Shown here: in pieces, positions 1 to 6,537 of the stretch
Position numbering within the stretch: position 1 is the first letter of the stretch
How the letters are laid out: every line of letters begins with the position of its first letter
Assembly (NCBI GenBank): GCA_902491895.1
Contig: CABUJH010000056.1
Span: 1-11,681, forward strand
DNA length: 11,681 nucleotides
Direction of reading: 5' to 3'
DNA from: an uncultured Collinsella sp.
GTDB lineage: Bacteria; Actinomycetota; Coriobacteriia; Coriobacteriales; Coriobacteriaceae
Translations under genes and position numbers: made by a program
Notes under the pieces: model-generated
The model's input: the letters and a program-made list of their open reading frames with translations, nothing else
Database searches by the model: none
What the model was told of the DNA's origin: nothing

Positions 1-90
1 CCGTCTTGCGCAGGACTGTAGAGCAGCAAACTTAACCGCCCCGCCAGGCAGGCGAGCGTGCAGGAACGACATCCGTCCAATAATTCGTGC

Positions 91-130
91 GAAACATAAT
101 GAAAAACAGTTTGATGTGAGTTAATATAAA
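91..130 (+). promoter_or_regulatory. AT-rich probable promoter region of ptsH
   Basis: This is an AT-rich island in otherwise GC-rich DNA upstream of ptsH. Two -10-like hexamers are visible, CATAAT at 95-100 and TAATAT at 122-127. A TTGATG at 111-116 resembles a -35 box, but its spacing fits neither. I cannot choose a start site. Positions 1-90 hold no gene that I can recognise. Confidence 0.35.
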
Positions 131-148
131 CAACGTCGTGAATATGGC

Positions 149-170
149 TCCTGTCGCATGGTCGACAGGG
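149..170 (+). promoter_or_regulatory. Leader hairpin or operator upstream of ptsH
   Basis: A perfect 7-bp inverted repeat, CCTGTCG (150-156) and CGACAGG (163-169), encloses a 6-base loop. An outer T-G wobble pair adds one step. No U-tract follows, so it is not an intrinsic terminator. It ends 15 bases before the ptsH Shine-Dalgarno (AGGAG, 185-189). It could be a protein-binding operator or an RNA-stabilising 5' hairpin; the sequence does not say which. Confidence 0.45.
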
Positions 171-195
171 GTTAAACACAAAAAAGGAGTCAATT

Positions 196-459
196 ATGGT
201 TTCTGAGAAGGCTACCCTCGTTAATCCTCAGGGTCTTCACATGCGTCCTGCTGGCCTCTTCGCCTCCACCATGGGCAAGTACGCCTGCGACGTGACGGTC
301 GTCACCCCCGAGAAGGAGGTCAACGGCAAGTCCCCGATGGCCCTCATGGCTGCTGGTATCCCCTGCGGCACCGAGGTCGAGGTCAAGTGCGACGGCGCTG
401 ACGAGGCCGAGGCTCTGGCTGCTGCCATCGAGCTCATCAAGAGCGGTCTTGGCGAGTAG
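196..459 (+). CDS. ptsH: Phosphocarrier protein HPr
   Basis: HPr is the small cytoplasmic phosphocarrier of the PEP-dependent sugar phosphotransferase system. It takes phosphate from enzyme I on a histidine and passes it to sugar-specific EIIA domains. The 87-residue product has the normal family length. The active-site motif is GLHMRPAG, with His15 as phosphorylation site and Arg17 beside it. A second signature, NGKSPMALM, carries Ser46, the residue phosphorylated by HPr kinase in Firmicutes; the usual Ile47 is Pro here. The start is ATG with AGGAG six bases upstream. The gene stands ahead of ptsI, its direct donor, but an intrinsic terminator separates them, so HPr is probably made in excess. 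Codon use is strongly biased, as expected for an abundant protein. Confidence 0.97.
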   Translation: MVSEKATLVNPQGLHMRPAGLFASTMGKYACDVTVVTPEKEVNGKSPMALMAAGIPCGTEVEVKCDGADEAEALAAAIELIKSGLGE

Positions 460-502
460 AACTCAAACGGGTCGCATGTTGAACAACTAAGTTCATATTT
501 GG

Positions 503-541
503 GAGCGCAGTGACCTGTTTTAAGGTGGCTGCGCTCTTTTG
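503..541 (+). terminator. Intrinsic terminator between ptsH and ptsI
   Basis: An 8-bp perfect GC-rich stem, GAGCGCAG (503-510) with CTGCGCTC (529-536), is continued by an inner ACCT/AGGT pairing (513-516 with 523-526) and followed by TTTT. The form is that of a rho-independent terminator. Only about 45 bases then separate it from ptsI, with no clear promoter, so it probably works as a partial terminator that lets some transcripts through. Confidence 0.8.
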
Positions 542-586
542 TCATGGATATGGCAAAACGCTTTATCACATGACACGGAGAGAGGA

Positions 587-2296
587 ATGGGAATGTATCA
601 GGGAGTCAACGCTTCCGAGGGCATCGGTATCGGCACCGTCATGGTCGCCGTCGATCCCGACTTGACGTTTGAGCCGCATGAGGTTGCTGATTCGGCAGCA
701 GAGAAGGAGCGCTATCAGTCCGCTCTTTCGGTCTTCTGCGAGAAGACCCAGGCTCAGGCCGACCACATGAAGGAGACGGTGGGCGAGGCCGAGGCCGAGA
801 TCATGAGCGGACACATTGTCCTGGCTCAGGACCCGGGCATGACCGACGCCATCAACGCCGCCATTGACGGCGGCACCTGCGCCGAGCAGGCGCTCATGGA
901 CACCTCGACCATGTTCGAGAACATGTTCCTGTCCATGGACGACGAGATGTTCCGTCTGCGCGCGGCCGACATCGCCGACATCCGCACCGGTATTCTGGCC
1001 GAGCTGCTGGGCAAGGAGGTCGTCGACCTCTCCGTCCTGCCCGAGAACACCGTCGTTGTCGTGCACGACCTTACGCCGTCCATGACCGCCACGATCGATA
1101 AGGCCCACGTTGCCGGTATCGTCACCGAGACCGGTGGCCGCACGTCGCACTCCGCGATCATCGCGCGCGCCCTCGAGATCCCGGCTGTCCTTTCGGTTTC
1201 CAACAGCTGCACCGCGCTGCGCAACGGCATGACCGTTGTCGTCGACGGTGGCAAGGGTATCGTCGAGGCCGATCCCAATGAGGAGACGCTCGCCGCCTAC
1301 ACCGCCAAGGCCGAGGCCTTCGCTGCCGAGAAGGCGGCCCTCGAGGCCTTCCGCGGCAAGCCGTCCGTTACTGCCGATGGCATCAAGAAGATCATCGCCT
1401 GCAACATCGGTAACCCCGATGACGTGCCCAACGCGCTCGATCACGACGCCGAGGCCATTGGTCTGTTCCGCTCCGAGTTCCTGTTCATGGACTCTGCTGA
1501 GCTTCCTTCCGAGGAGGAGCAGTTCAACGCCTACCGCAAGGTCGCCAGCGCACTCAAGGGCGCTCCTGTCATCATCCGCACGCTCGATGTGGGTGGCGAC
1601 AAGGAGATCCCGTACCTGCACATGGTCAAGGAAGACAACCCCTTCATGGGCTTCCGCGCCGTGCGTTACTGCCTGGCCAATCCCGACCAGTACAAGGTCC
1701 AGCTTCGCGCCCTGCTGCGCGCCAGCGCCTTCGGCGATGTCAAGATCATGATCCCGCTCGTCACCTGCGTCGAGGAGGTTTTGGCTGTCAAGGAGCTCGT
1801 CGAGCAGTGTAAGGCCGAGCTGACCGAAGAGGGTCGCAAGTTCAACGAGAACATCGAGGTCGGCATCATGGTCGAGACGCCCGCCGCTTCGCTGCTCGCT
1901 GACCGTCTTGCCGAGGTCGCCGACTTCTTCTCCATCGGCACCAACGACCTGATCGGCTACACCATGTGCGCCGACCGTGGCAACGACACCATCTCCAACC
2001 TGTACCAGGTGTACTATCCCGCCGTGCTCCGCTCGCTCAAGAACATCATCGAGAGCGGCGTGAAGGCCGGCATCATGGTCGGTATGTGCGGCGAGGCCGC
2101 TGCCGATCCGCTGCTTGAGCCGCTGCTGATCAGCTGGGGCCTGGAGGAGTTCTCGATGAGCGCTCCGTCGATCCTGCGTGCCCGCAAGACCATCAGCCAG
2201 TGGACCAAGGCCGAGTGCGACGAGCTCGCCGAGAAGGCACTCGCCTGCAACACTGCCGCCGAGGTCAAGGCGCTGCTCGAGTCCGCAGCTCGCTAA
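587..2296 (+). CDS. ptsI: PTS enzyme I (phosphoenolpyruvate-protein phosphotransferase)
   Basis: Enzyme I autophosphorylates from PEP and donates the phosphate to HPr; it is the shared cytoplasmic first step of all PTS sugar uptake. From the chosen ATG the product has 569 residues, a typical length. The N-terminal HPr-binding/swivelling part contains GGRTSHSAIIARA with phospho-accepting His188. The C-terminal PEP-binding TIM barrel shows GLFRSEFLFMD, RTLDVGGDKE, FFSIGTNDLIGYTM and the GMCGEAAADP loop with catalytic Cys501. These match the E. coli His189 and Cys502 positions. The start is uncertain between ATG 587 and ATG 593, since GGAGAGAGGA serves both; an in-frame TTG at 539 lies inside the terminator and is unlikely. 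Small departures from the usual signature are noted in the findings. Confidence 0.96.
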   Translation: MGMYQGVNASEGIGIGTVMVAVDPDLTFEPHEVADSAAEKERYQSALSVFCEKTQAQADHMKETVGEAEAEIMSGHIVLAQDPGMTDAINAAIDGGTCAEQALMDTSTMFENMFLSMDDEMFRLRAADIADIRTGILAELLGKEVVDLSVLPENTVVVVHDLTPSMTATIDKAHVAGIVTETGGRTSHSAIIARALEIPAVLSVSNSCTALRNGMTVVVDGGKGIVEADPNEETLAAYTAKAEAFAAEKAALEAFRGKPSVTADGIKKIIACNIGNPDDVPNALDHDAEAIGLFRSEFLFMDSAELPSEEEQFNAYRKVASALKGAPVIIRTLDVGGDKEIPYLHMVKEDNPFMGFRAVRYCLANPDQYKVQLRALLRASAFGDVKIMIPLVTCVEEVLAVKELVEQCKAELTEEGRKFNENIEVGIMVETPAASLLADRLAEVADFFSIGTNDLIGYTMCADRGNDTISNLYQVYYPAVLRSLKNIIESGVKAGIMVGMCGEAAADPLLEPLLISWGLEEFSMSAPSILRARKTISQWTKAECDELAEKALACNTAAEVKALLESAAR

Positions 2297-2313
2297 TTTG
2301 GTATCAGAGGTAA

Positions 2314-2343
2314 CCGCGTGGTTGGAATGGGCCGGCCACGCGG
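2314..2343 (+). promoter_or_regulatory. 8-bp inverted repeat between ptsI and first kinase gene
   Basis: CCGCGTGG (2314-2321) and CCACGCGG (2336-2343) form a perfect GC-rich inverted repeat with a 14-base loop. No T-run follows, so it is not a standard terminator. It sits 17 bases after the ptsI stop and 27 bases before the next start. It could be an operator, an mRNA processing or 3'-end stabilising hairpin, or an attenuator part. Confidence 0.5.
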
Positions 2344-2370
2344 CCCTCACATATACAGGGGGTACTGTAA

Positions 2371-3303
2371 ATGTTCTACACGCTAACCGCTAACCCGGCT
2401 GTCGACATGACGGTTTCGAGCTCTCCGCTCGAGCCCGACGAGAACGTCCGCACCGGCTCGGCCAGCTACACGGCTAATGGCAAGGGCCTCGACGTGTCCT
2501 TCGCCTTTAAGAAGATGGGTGTCGACACCGTCGCGCTCGGCTTCTTCGCTGGCTTCACGGGCAAGTTCATCGTCGAGGAGGTCATGAACCTGGGTTGCCT
2601 GTGCCGCCCGGTCTGGACCGATGGCATCACGCGTATCAACACCTACGTCAACGATGGCCAGCACGAGTACGGCATCCTGAACCCCGGCGCCCCGATTACG
2701 CCGGAGCATCAGAAGGAGCTCTACAACATCCTGGACACCGCGGGCGATCTTGAGTGCCTGATCGTCTCCGGTTCCGTGCCTCCCAAAGCTACGCCCGACT
2801 TCCTGGCTCAGGTCATGGAGCACGCTCAGGCCCGTGGCGCAGACGTCGTCCTTGACCTGTCCTCCGACAAGCTCAAGGAGCTCGCTCACAAGAAGCCGCT
2901 GCTTATTAAGCCGAATCATCACGAGATGAAGGCCATCTTCGGCGTGCCGGTCGACACCGACGACGAGGTCCGCGTTGCCATGAAGCTCGCCCACGACGCC
3001 GGCGTCCAGAACGTGCTGCTCACCCGTGGTAGCCGCGGCGATGCTTATTTCTCCAACGGCGAGGACATCTGGTACGCCAAGCGTGAGTTCAACATCAAGC
3101 TGGTCTCTTCCGTCTGCGCCGGCGACTGCACCCTCGCCGCGTTCCTGCACAAGTGGTACAGGGATCGCGACAACGTCGAGGAGGCCATGAAGCTCGCTAT
3201 GGCCACCGGCGCCAACGTTGCCGAGTCCGTGGGCATTGGCGACTTCGGTCACGTCGATGAGTACAGCAAGCGCGTTGCTGTCCGCAAGCTCGATCGCAAG
3301 TAA
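2371..3303 (+). CDS. PfkB-family hexose-phosphate kinase, 1-phosphofructokinase type (copy 1)
   Basis: This is a ribokinase/PfkB-fold kinase most like 1-phosphofructokinase (FruK), which converts fructose 1-phosphate from PTS import to fructose 1,6-bisphosphate with ATP. Tagatose-6-phosphate kinase (LacC) is the main alternative. The 310-residue length fits. Visible motifs are TLTANPAVD (residues 4-12), NGKGLDVS (36-43), GITRIN (85-90), LIKPN (178-182) and VCAGDCTLAAF with catalytic Asp252. Two family glycines differ: NGKG replaces GGKG, and CAGD replaces GAGD. AGGGGG lies 8 bases before the ATG. The gene follows ptsI by 74 bases, probably in one transcript, and ends at a strong terminator. 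A paralogue of equal length follows. Substrate specificity is not settled by the sequence. Confidence 0.85.
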   Translation: MFYTLTANPAVDMTVSSSPLEPDENVRTGSASYTANGKGLDVSFAFKKMGVDTVALGFFAGFTGKFIVEEVMNLGCLCRPVWTDGITRINTYVNDGQHEYGILNPGAPITPEHQKELYNILDTAGDLECLIVSGSVPPKATPDFLAQVMEHAQARGADVVLDLSSDKLKELAHKKPLLIKPNHHEMKAIFGVPVDTDDEVRVAMKLAHDAGVQNVLLTRGSRGDAYFSNGEDIWYAKREFNIKLVSSVCAGDCTLAAFLHKWYRDRDNVEEAMKLAMATGANVAESVGIGDFGHVDEYSKRVAVRKLDRK

Positions 3304-3329
3304 GCGAAACACGACATATTCGTGGTTCT

Positions 3330-3363
3330 ATGGCGCCTCGGCTTTGGCCGGGGTGCCATTTTT
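3330..3363 (+). terminator. Strong intrinsic terminator after kinase copy 1
   Basis: A 13-bp stem (3330-3342 with 3347-3359), containing two G-U wobbles and closed by a 4-base loop, is followed directly by five T residues. It begins 26 bases after the stop codon, so the second kinase is likely transcribed on its own. Confidence 0.92.
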
Positions 3364-3529
3364 GTTAATTGCAAAAGAGCGTCAGGGCAAGCCCCTTGAT
3401 TTTTTGCCGCGCTTTGCCGCTTTTCTGCCGCCCTGCACGCGTTCTACACCGTTCGCCGAGTTGCTATAGCCTTTTCACGTGGCGTGGAATATACTTTCAT
3501 TAACACGTTGCCTTGTGAAAGGAACTTAC
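3364..3529 (+). promoter_or_regulatory. Intergenic region with candidate promoter of kinase copy 2
   Basis: After the terminator, 166 bases without a gene lead to the second kinase. A good -10 hexamer, TATACT, lies at 3490-3495, 34 bases before the start codon, but no convincing -35 box stands 16-18 bases upstream. Just upstream is a short dyad, CACG-TGG-CGTG (3476-3486), which could bind a regulator. The rest is pyrimidine-rich and shows nothing recognisable. Confidence 0.4.
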
Positions 3530-4462
3530 ATGATTTATACGCTCACTGCAAATCCCGCCATTGACTACAACATTGCCTGCGACGGTCTTTCCGCCAACAC
3601 CGTCACCCGCACGCGCAACGCGGTCTATACGCCCAACGGCAAGGGTCTCAACGTCTCGTTCACCCTCGATCACTACGGCGTCGACACCACGATCCTGGGC
3701 TTTTTTGCCGGTTTCTCGGGCGAGTTTATCGTCAAGGGCGCCGAGGCCCTGGGCGTGCCCGTCAAGCCCGTGTGGACCGACGGCATCACGCGCGTCAACG
3801 TTTTCCTCAACGCCGGCCCCGATACCGAGTACAACATGGTCAACGCAGGTGCCGCCATCAATGCAGCCAACGAGCAGGAGATGTTTGAGCTCATCGATTC
3901 ACTCGATGACATGACCTGCCTGGTCATTAGCGGCTCGCTGCCCCCCAACACTTCTGAGGGTTTTCTGGCCGAGGTCCTGCGCCGTGTTAAGGCAAAGGGT
4001 GCCGAGTTCGTGCTCGATATCTCGAGCCATCAGCTGGCCGACCTCATTGCCATGGAGCCGCTGCTCATTAAGCCCAACGACGACGAGCTGCTTGACATCT
4101 TTGGCATTAAGGTGAGCGGTGGCGACGACGAGTCCGTCAAGGGCGCGATGGCCGAGCTGCATGCCAAGGGCGCCAAGAACGTGCTGCTGACCCTTGGTGG
4201 CGACGGTGCGTACTTCTCCAACGGTGAGCATATCTGGTTTGCCAACCGCACCTTCGAGGTCAAGCTACTGTCGACGGTCTGCGCGGGCGACTCCTCGCTT
4301 GCCGCCTTCCTGTCCGTGTGGCACGATGCTCCCGAGCGCGTCGAGGACGCCCTGCGCCTCTCGATGGCCACCGGCGCCAACGTGGTGGAGTGTGCCGGTC
4401 TGGGCGATTTTGCCAAGGTGGACGAATATAGCAAGCACATTGAGGTTCGCCAGGTCTGCTAG
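3530..4462 (+). CDS. PfkB-family hexose-phosphate kinase, 1-phosphofructokinase type (copy 2)
   Basis: This is a second 310-residue kinase of the same family as its upstream neighbour, about half identical along the whole length, so the pair arose by an old duplication. It should phosphorylate a hexose monophosphate, most likely fructose 1-phosphate, in the cytoplasm; tagatose 6-phosphate is an alternative. Motifs are TLTANPAID (4-12), NGKGLNVS (36-43), GITRVN (85-90), LIKPN (179-183), LTLGGDGAYFS (220-230) and VCAGDSSLAAF with catalytic Asp254. It shares the NGKG and CAGD departures with copy 1. I chose ATG 3530, not an earlier in-frame GTG, because AGGA lies six bases before it and the N-terminus then aligns with copy 1. 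Flanking terminators suggest a single-gene transcription unit. Confidence 0.85.
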   Translation: MIYTLTANPAIDYNIACDGLSANTVTRTRNAVYTPNGKGLNVSFTLDHYGVDTTILGFFAGFSGEFIVKGAEALGVPVKPVWTDGITRVNVFLNAGPDTEYNMVNAGAAINAANEQEMFELIDSLDDMTCLVISGSLPPNTSEGFLAEVLRRVKAKGAEFVLDISSHQLADLIAMEPLLIKPNDDELLDIFGIKVSGGDDESVKGAMAELHAKGAKNVLLTLGGDGAYFSNGEHIWFANRTFEVKLLSTVCAGDSSLAAFLSVWHDAPERVEDALRLSMATGANVVECAGLGDFAKVDEYSKHIEVRQVC

Positions 4463-4484
4463 CCGCATCGACATATCGTTGCCG

Positions 4485-4519
4485 AACACCCGCTTTGGAT
4501 TTCCAAGGCGGGTGTTTTT
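4485..4519 (+). terminator. Strong intrinsic terminator after kinase copy 2
   Basis: AACACCCGC (4485-4493) pairs with GCGGGTGTT (4508-4516), and an inner TTGG/CCAA extends the stem. A run of five T residues (4515-4519) overlaps the stem base. This is a textbook rho-independent terminator closing the PTS/kinase region. Confidence 0.93.
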
Positions 4520-4600
4520 GCATTCTGGGCGCATGTGGTGCTTGCTGTCCCGTTCGTTCGGATCGACGATACGATTGCATGTGCGCGCATGCCCGTTTCT

Positions 4601-4609
4601 TGTTAGACT
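4601..4609 (+). promoter_or_regulatory. Possible extended -10 element before the CCA-adding enzyme gene
   Basis: TG-T-TAGACT (4601-4609) resembles an extended -10 promoter element and lies 47 bases before the start codon. No well-spaced -35 box is visible; a TTGCAT at 4575-4580 is too far upstream. The rest of 4520-4640 shows no gene. Confidence 0.3.
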
Positions 4610-4656
4610 TCTTGAGAACCATCGATTAACGCTTGCAGGCGTAGGAGGCCATAGGT

Positions 4657-6051
4657 ATGTGCAAAGCTTCGCTCAACGGTACGCAGCCCTCAGGCGCCTC
4701 CATGCGTGTGCTACATGCGCTTGAGGCAGCCGGTCTTGAGGCCTGGTTCGTGGGGGGTTGGGTACGCGATGCCCTGATGGGACGCCCCGGCCACGATGTC
4801 GACATGTGCTGCAGCGGTCTGTGGCAGGAGTCCAAGGCGGCGCTCGAGGCCGCCGGCATTGCGGTGGTTGAGTCGGGGATTAAATTTGGCGGCATTACCG
4901 CCATTTGTGACGATGAGCGCATTGAGGTCACGACGTATCGTCTGGATGGCTTTTACACCGATGGCCGCCATCCCCAGAGTGTGGAGCGTGCGGCGTCACT
5001 TGAGGACGATCTGGCGCGTCGTGATTTTACCGTTAATGCCATGGCTTGGCATCCCCGGCGCGGTCTTGTCGACCGCTATGATGGCCAGGGCGACCTGGAG
5101 CGTAAGCTTATCCGCGCCGTCGGAGATCCCAAGCGTCGCTTTAATGAGGATGCGCTTCGCATGCTGCGCGCCGTGCGTTTTGCCTGTCGTTTGGATTTTA
5201 TGATCGAGCCTAAGACCAAACAGGCGCTTGCCGAATGCTCATCGCTGCTCGATGCCGTGGCACGCGAGCGCGTGGGCATTGAGCTCGAAGGCATTCTTTC
5301 GACCGGTCACGGGGGAGACGCGATGCTGCGCTATCCCGAGCTTATTTGTGCCGCCGTGCCCGAACTTTCGCCTGCTCGTGGGTTTGACCAGCGCAGCGTC
5401 TACCATGCCTTTAATGTCTATGAGCATATTGCTCGCGTGTTGACGGTGGCGGGGGAGCTGGCGCTGTGTGACGGCGTGGAGCCTTCGCCGAGCTTAATGT
5501 GGGCAGCGTTTTTGCACGACGTCTCCAAGCCCGATTGCTTTACGGTCGACCATGCGGGCAGCGGCCACTTTTACGGCCATCCCGAGCTTGGCGCCAAGAA
5601 GGCGCGCACCATTATGGATCGCCTGGCGCTTTCGCACGATTTGGTTCGCGACGTTTGCCTGCTTATCAAGTATCACGATAAGCCGTTGCGCCCTGAGCGT
5701 TCCTGTTTGCTCAATATGATGCGCTTGCTTTCGGGCGAGGGCGTCGACACGCAGCGCCTGATTGACGAGCTTATGGACCTTAAACGTGCCGATACGCTCG
5801 GTAAGGCGCCGTCGTGCTTCTATTACGTCGAGACGATCGAGGAGATGCGCTCACTCGCCCACGGACTGCTTGAGGCGGGGGAGCCCTATACGCTCAAGAT
5901 GCTTGCCATCAACGGCGGCGACTTGATCCGCGCTGGCGTCAAGCCCGGGCCGGAGTTGGGGCAGCTGCTCAACGCCGCCCTCGACGCTGTGATCGAGGAC
6001 AATGTTCCAAACGAGCGCGAAGCCATCCTGGCCCACCTCAACCTAGGATGA
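4657..6051 (+). CDS. CCA tRNA nucleotidyltransferase / poly(A) polymerase family, with HD domain
   Basis: This class II nucleotidyltransferase adds or repairs the 3' CCA end of tRNAs using CTP and ATP. The 464-residue protein begins with the nucleotidyltransferase head: GGWVRD (33-38), then HDVDM with metal-binding Asp47 and Asp49. Next come RRDFTVNAMA (121-130) and the nucleotide-recognition segment around NEDALRMLRAVRFA (163-176). The C-terminal half has an HD phosphohydrolase domain, with AAFLHD (283-288) and further His residues near GHFYGHPE, as in bacterial enzymes that also remove 2',3'-cyclic phosphates. AGGAGG eight bases upstream fixes the ATG start. Two tRNA genes lie downstream, and both already encode CCA, so for those its role would be repair. 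A poly(A) polymerase activity cannot be excluded from sequence alone. Confidence 0.92.
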   Translation: MCKASLNGTQPSGASMRVLHALEAAGLEAWFVGGWVRDALMGRPGHDVDMCCSGLWQESKAALEAAGIAVVESGIKFGGITAICDDERIEVTTYRLDGFYTDGRHPQSVERAASLEDDLARRDFTVNAMAWHPRRGLVDRYDGQGDLERKLIRAVGDPKRRFNEDALRMLRAVRFACRLDFMIEPKTKQALAECSSLLDAVARERVGIELEGILSTGHGGDAMLRYPELICAAVPELSPARGFDQRSVYHAFNVYEHIARVLTVAGELALCDGVEPSPSLMWAAFLHDVSKPDCFTVDHAGSGHFYGHPELGAKKARTIMDRLALSHDLVRDVCLLIKYHDKPLRPERSCLLNMMRLLSGEGVDTQRLIDELMDLKRADTLGKAPSCFYYVETIEEMRSLAHGLLEAGEPYTLKMLAINGGDLIRAGVKPGPELGQLLNAALDAVIEDNVPNEREAILAHLNLG

Positions 6052-6080
6052 TTTTTCTGGGACGGGGCTTAAAAAATCAT
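6048..6080. repeat. AT-rich inverted repeat overlapping the stop codon of the CCA enzyme gene
   Basis: ATGATTTTT (6048-6056) is the exact reverse complement of AAAAATCAT (6072-6080); the loop is 15 bases. The left arm contains the TGA stop. It does not look like a normal terminator because the stem is AT-rich and no T-run follows. It may be a 3'-end hairpin or chance. Confidence 0.4.
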
Positions 6081-6147
6081 AGGCTGTGGCTTTTAACTGC
6101 GCTTTCCATAACCTCCCGACAAAATTTGGGCAATTTGGAATTTCTTC

Positions 6148-6176
6148 TTGCGCTCGCGTTTTTTGTCCCGTAATAT
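6148..6176 (+). promoter_or_regulatory. Candidate promoter of the tRNA-Glu pair
   Basis: TTGCGC (6148-6153) and TAATAT (6171-6176) are separated by 17 bases, the ideal sigma-70-type spacing. They place a transcription start about 25-30 bases before the first tRNA. The stretch from 6081 to 6147 shows nothing else recognisable. Confidence 0.6.
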
Positions 6177-6210
6177 ATATCACCGCAGCACGGCAGTGCA
6201 GATGTCATGT

Positions 6211-6287
6211 GGCCCGTTCGTCTAGCGGTTTAGGACGCCGCCCTCTCAAGGCGGAGATCACCAGTTCGAATCTGGTACGGGCTACCA
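6211..6287 (+). tRNA. tRNA-Glu (anticodon CUC), copy 1
   Basis: The 77 bases fold as a complete cloverleaf. The acceptor stem is GGCCCGT with ACGGGCT (first pair G-U). The anticodon stem CCGCC/GGCGG holds loop CTCTCAA with anticodon CTC, reading GAG. The T arm is ACCAG-TTCGAAT-CTGGT. The 3' CCA is encoded. It resembles bacterial tRNA-Glu throughout the D and anticodon arms. Confidence 0.97.
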
Positions 6288-6309
6288 CTTCTTTTCTGCT
6301 GAGGCTTAT

Positions 6310-6386
6310 GGCCCGTTCGTCTAGCGGTTTAGGACGCCGCCCTCTCAAGGCGGAGATCACCAGTTCGAATCTGGTACGGGCTACCA
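6310..6386 (+). tRNA. tRNA-Glu (anticodon CUC), copy 2
   Basis: This is a base-for-base duplicate of the tRNA 22 bases upstream, with the same anticodon CTC, G-U first acceptor pair and encoded CCA. Both copies precede one terminator and likely form one transcript processed by RNases. Two copies fit the heavy GAG use in the neighbouring genes. Confidence 0.97.
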
Positions 6387-6396
6387 TGTTTTAGAT

Positions 6397-6428
6397 ACCC
6401 GGTCTTTCGTATGAAGGCCGGGTTTTTT
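6397..6428 (+). terminator. Intrinsic terminator after the tRNA-Glu pair
   Basis: ACCCGGTCTT (6397-6406) pairs with AAGGCCGGGT (6414-6423), with one U-G wobble and a 7-base loop, and runs into six T residues (6423-6428). It starts 11 bases after the second tRNA. Confidence 0.92.
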
Positions 6429-6476
6429 ATTGCAAGTGGTCTGGTCTGCTAATCCCATTTGCCCCATTGCTTTACG

Positions 6477-6504
6477 TTTTGCTCATCTCCCATACGGGTA
6501 CAAT
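6477..6504 (+). promoter_or_regulatory. Candidate promoter of the flippase-like gene
   Basis: TACAAT (6499-6504) is a good -10 box, with TTTTGC (6477-6482) 16 bases upstream as a modest -35. The start codon lies 33 bases downstream of the -10. The upstream terminator implies that the gene needs its own promoter. Confidence 0.5.
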
Positions 6505-6537
6505 AGGCCAGATACTTTGACGGTCAGAAGGAGCCTC

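Noticed and set aside
539..586. N-terminal extension of enzyme I from a TTG
   Set aside because: The TTG lies at the end of the terminator, has no ribosome-binding site, and the family N-terminus begins at the later ATG codons.
566..2350. A 594-codon open frame on the minus strand opposite ptsI
   Set aside because: It mirrors the strong third-position GC bias of ptsI, its product is low-complexity and resembles no family, and enzyme I is unmistakable on the other strand.
2383..3312. A 309-codon open frame on the minus strand opposite the first kinase
   Set aside because: It is a codon-bias shadow of the plus-strand kinase, which has complete family motifs.
3364..3400. A second weak terminator (GGG-CAAG-CCC then T-run) after the first kinase
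   Set aside because: The stem has only three pairs and the T-run is not adjacent; the strong terminator just before already accounts for termination.
6086..6394. Open frames running through the tRNA pair on both strands, with a repeated peptide
   Set aside because: The repeat is only the duplicated tRNA sequence translated; both tRNAs fold fully.
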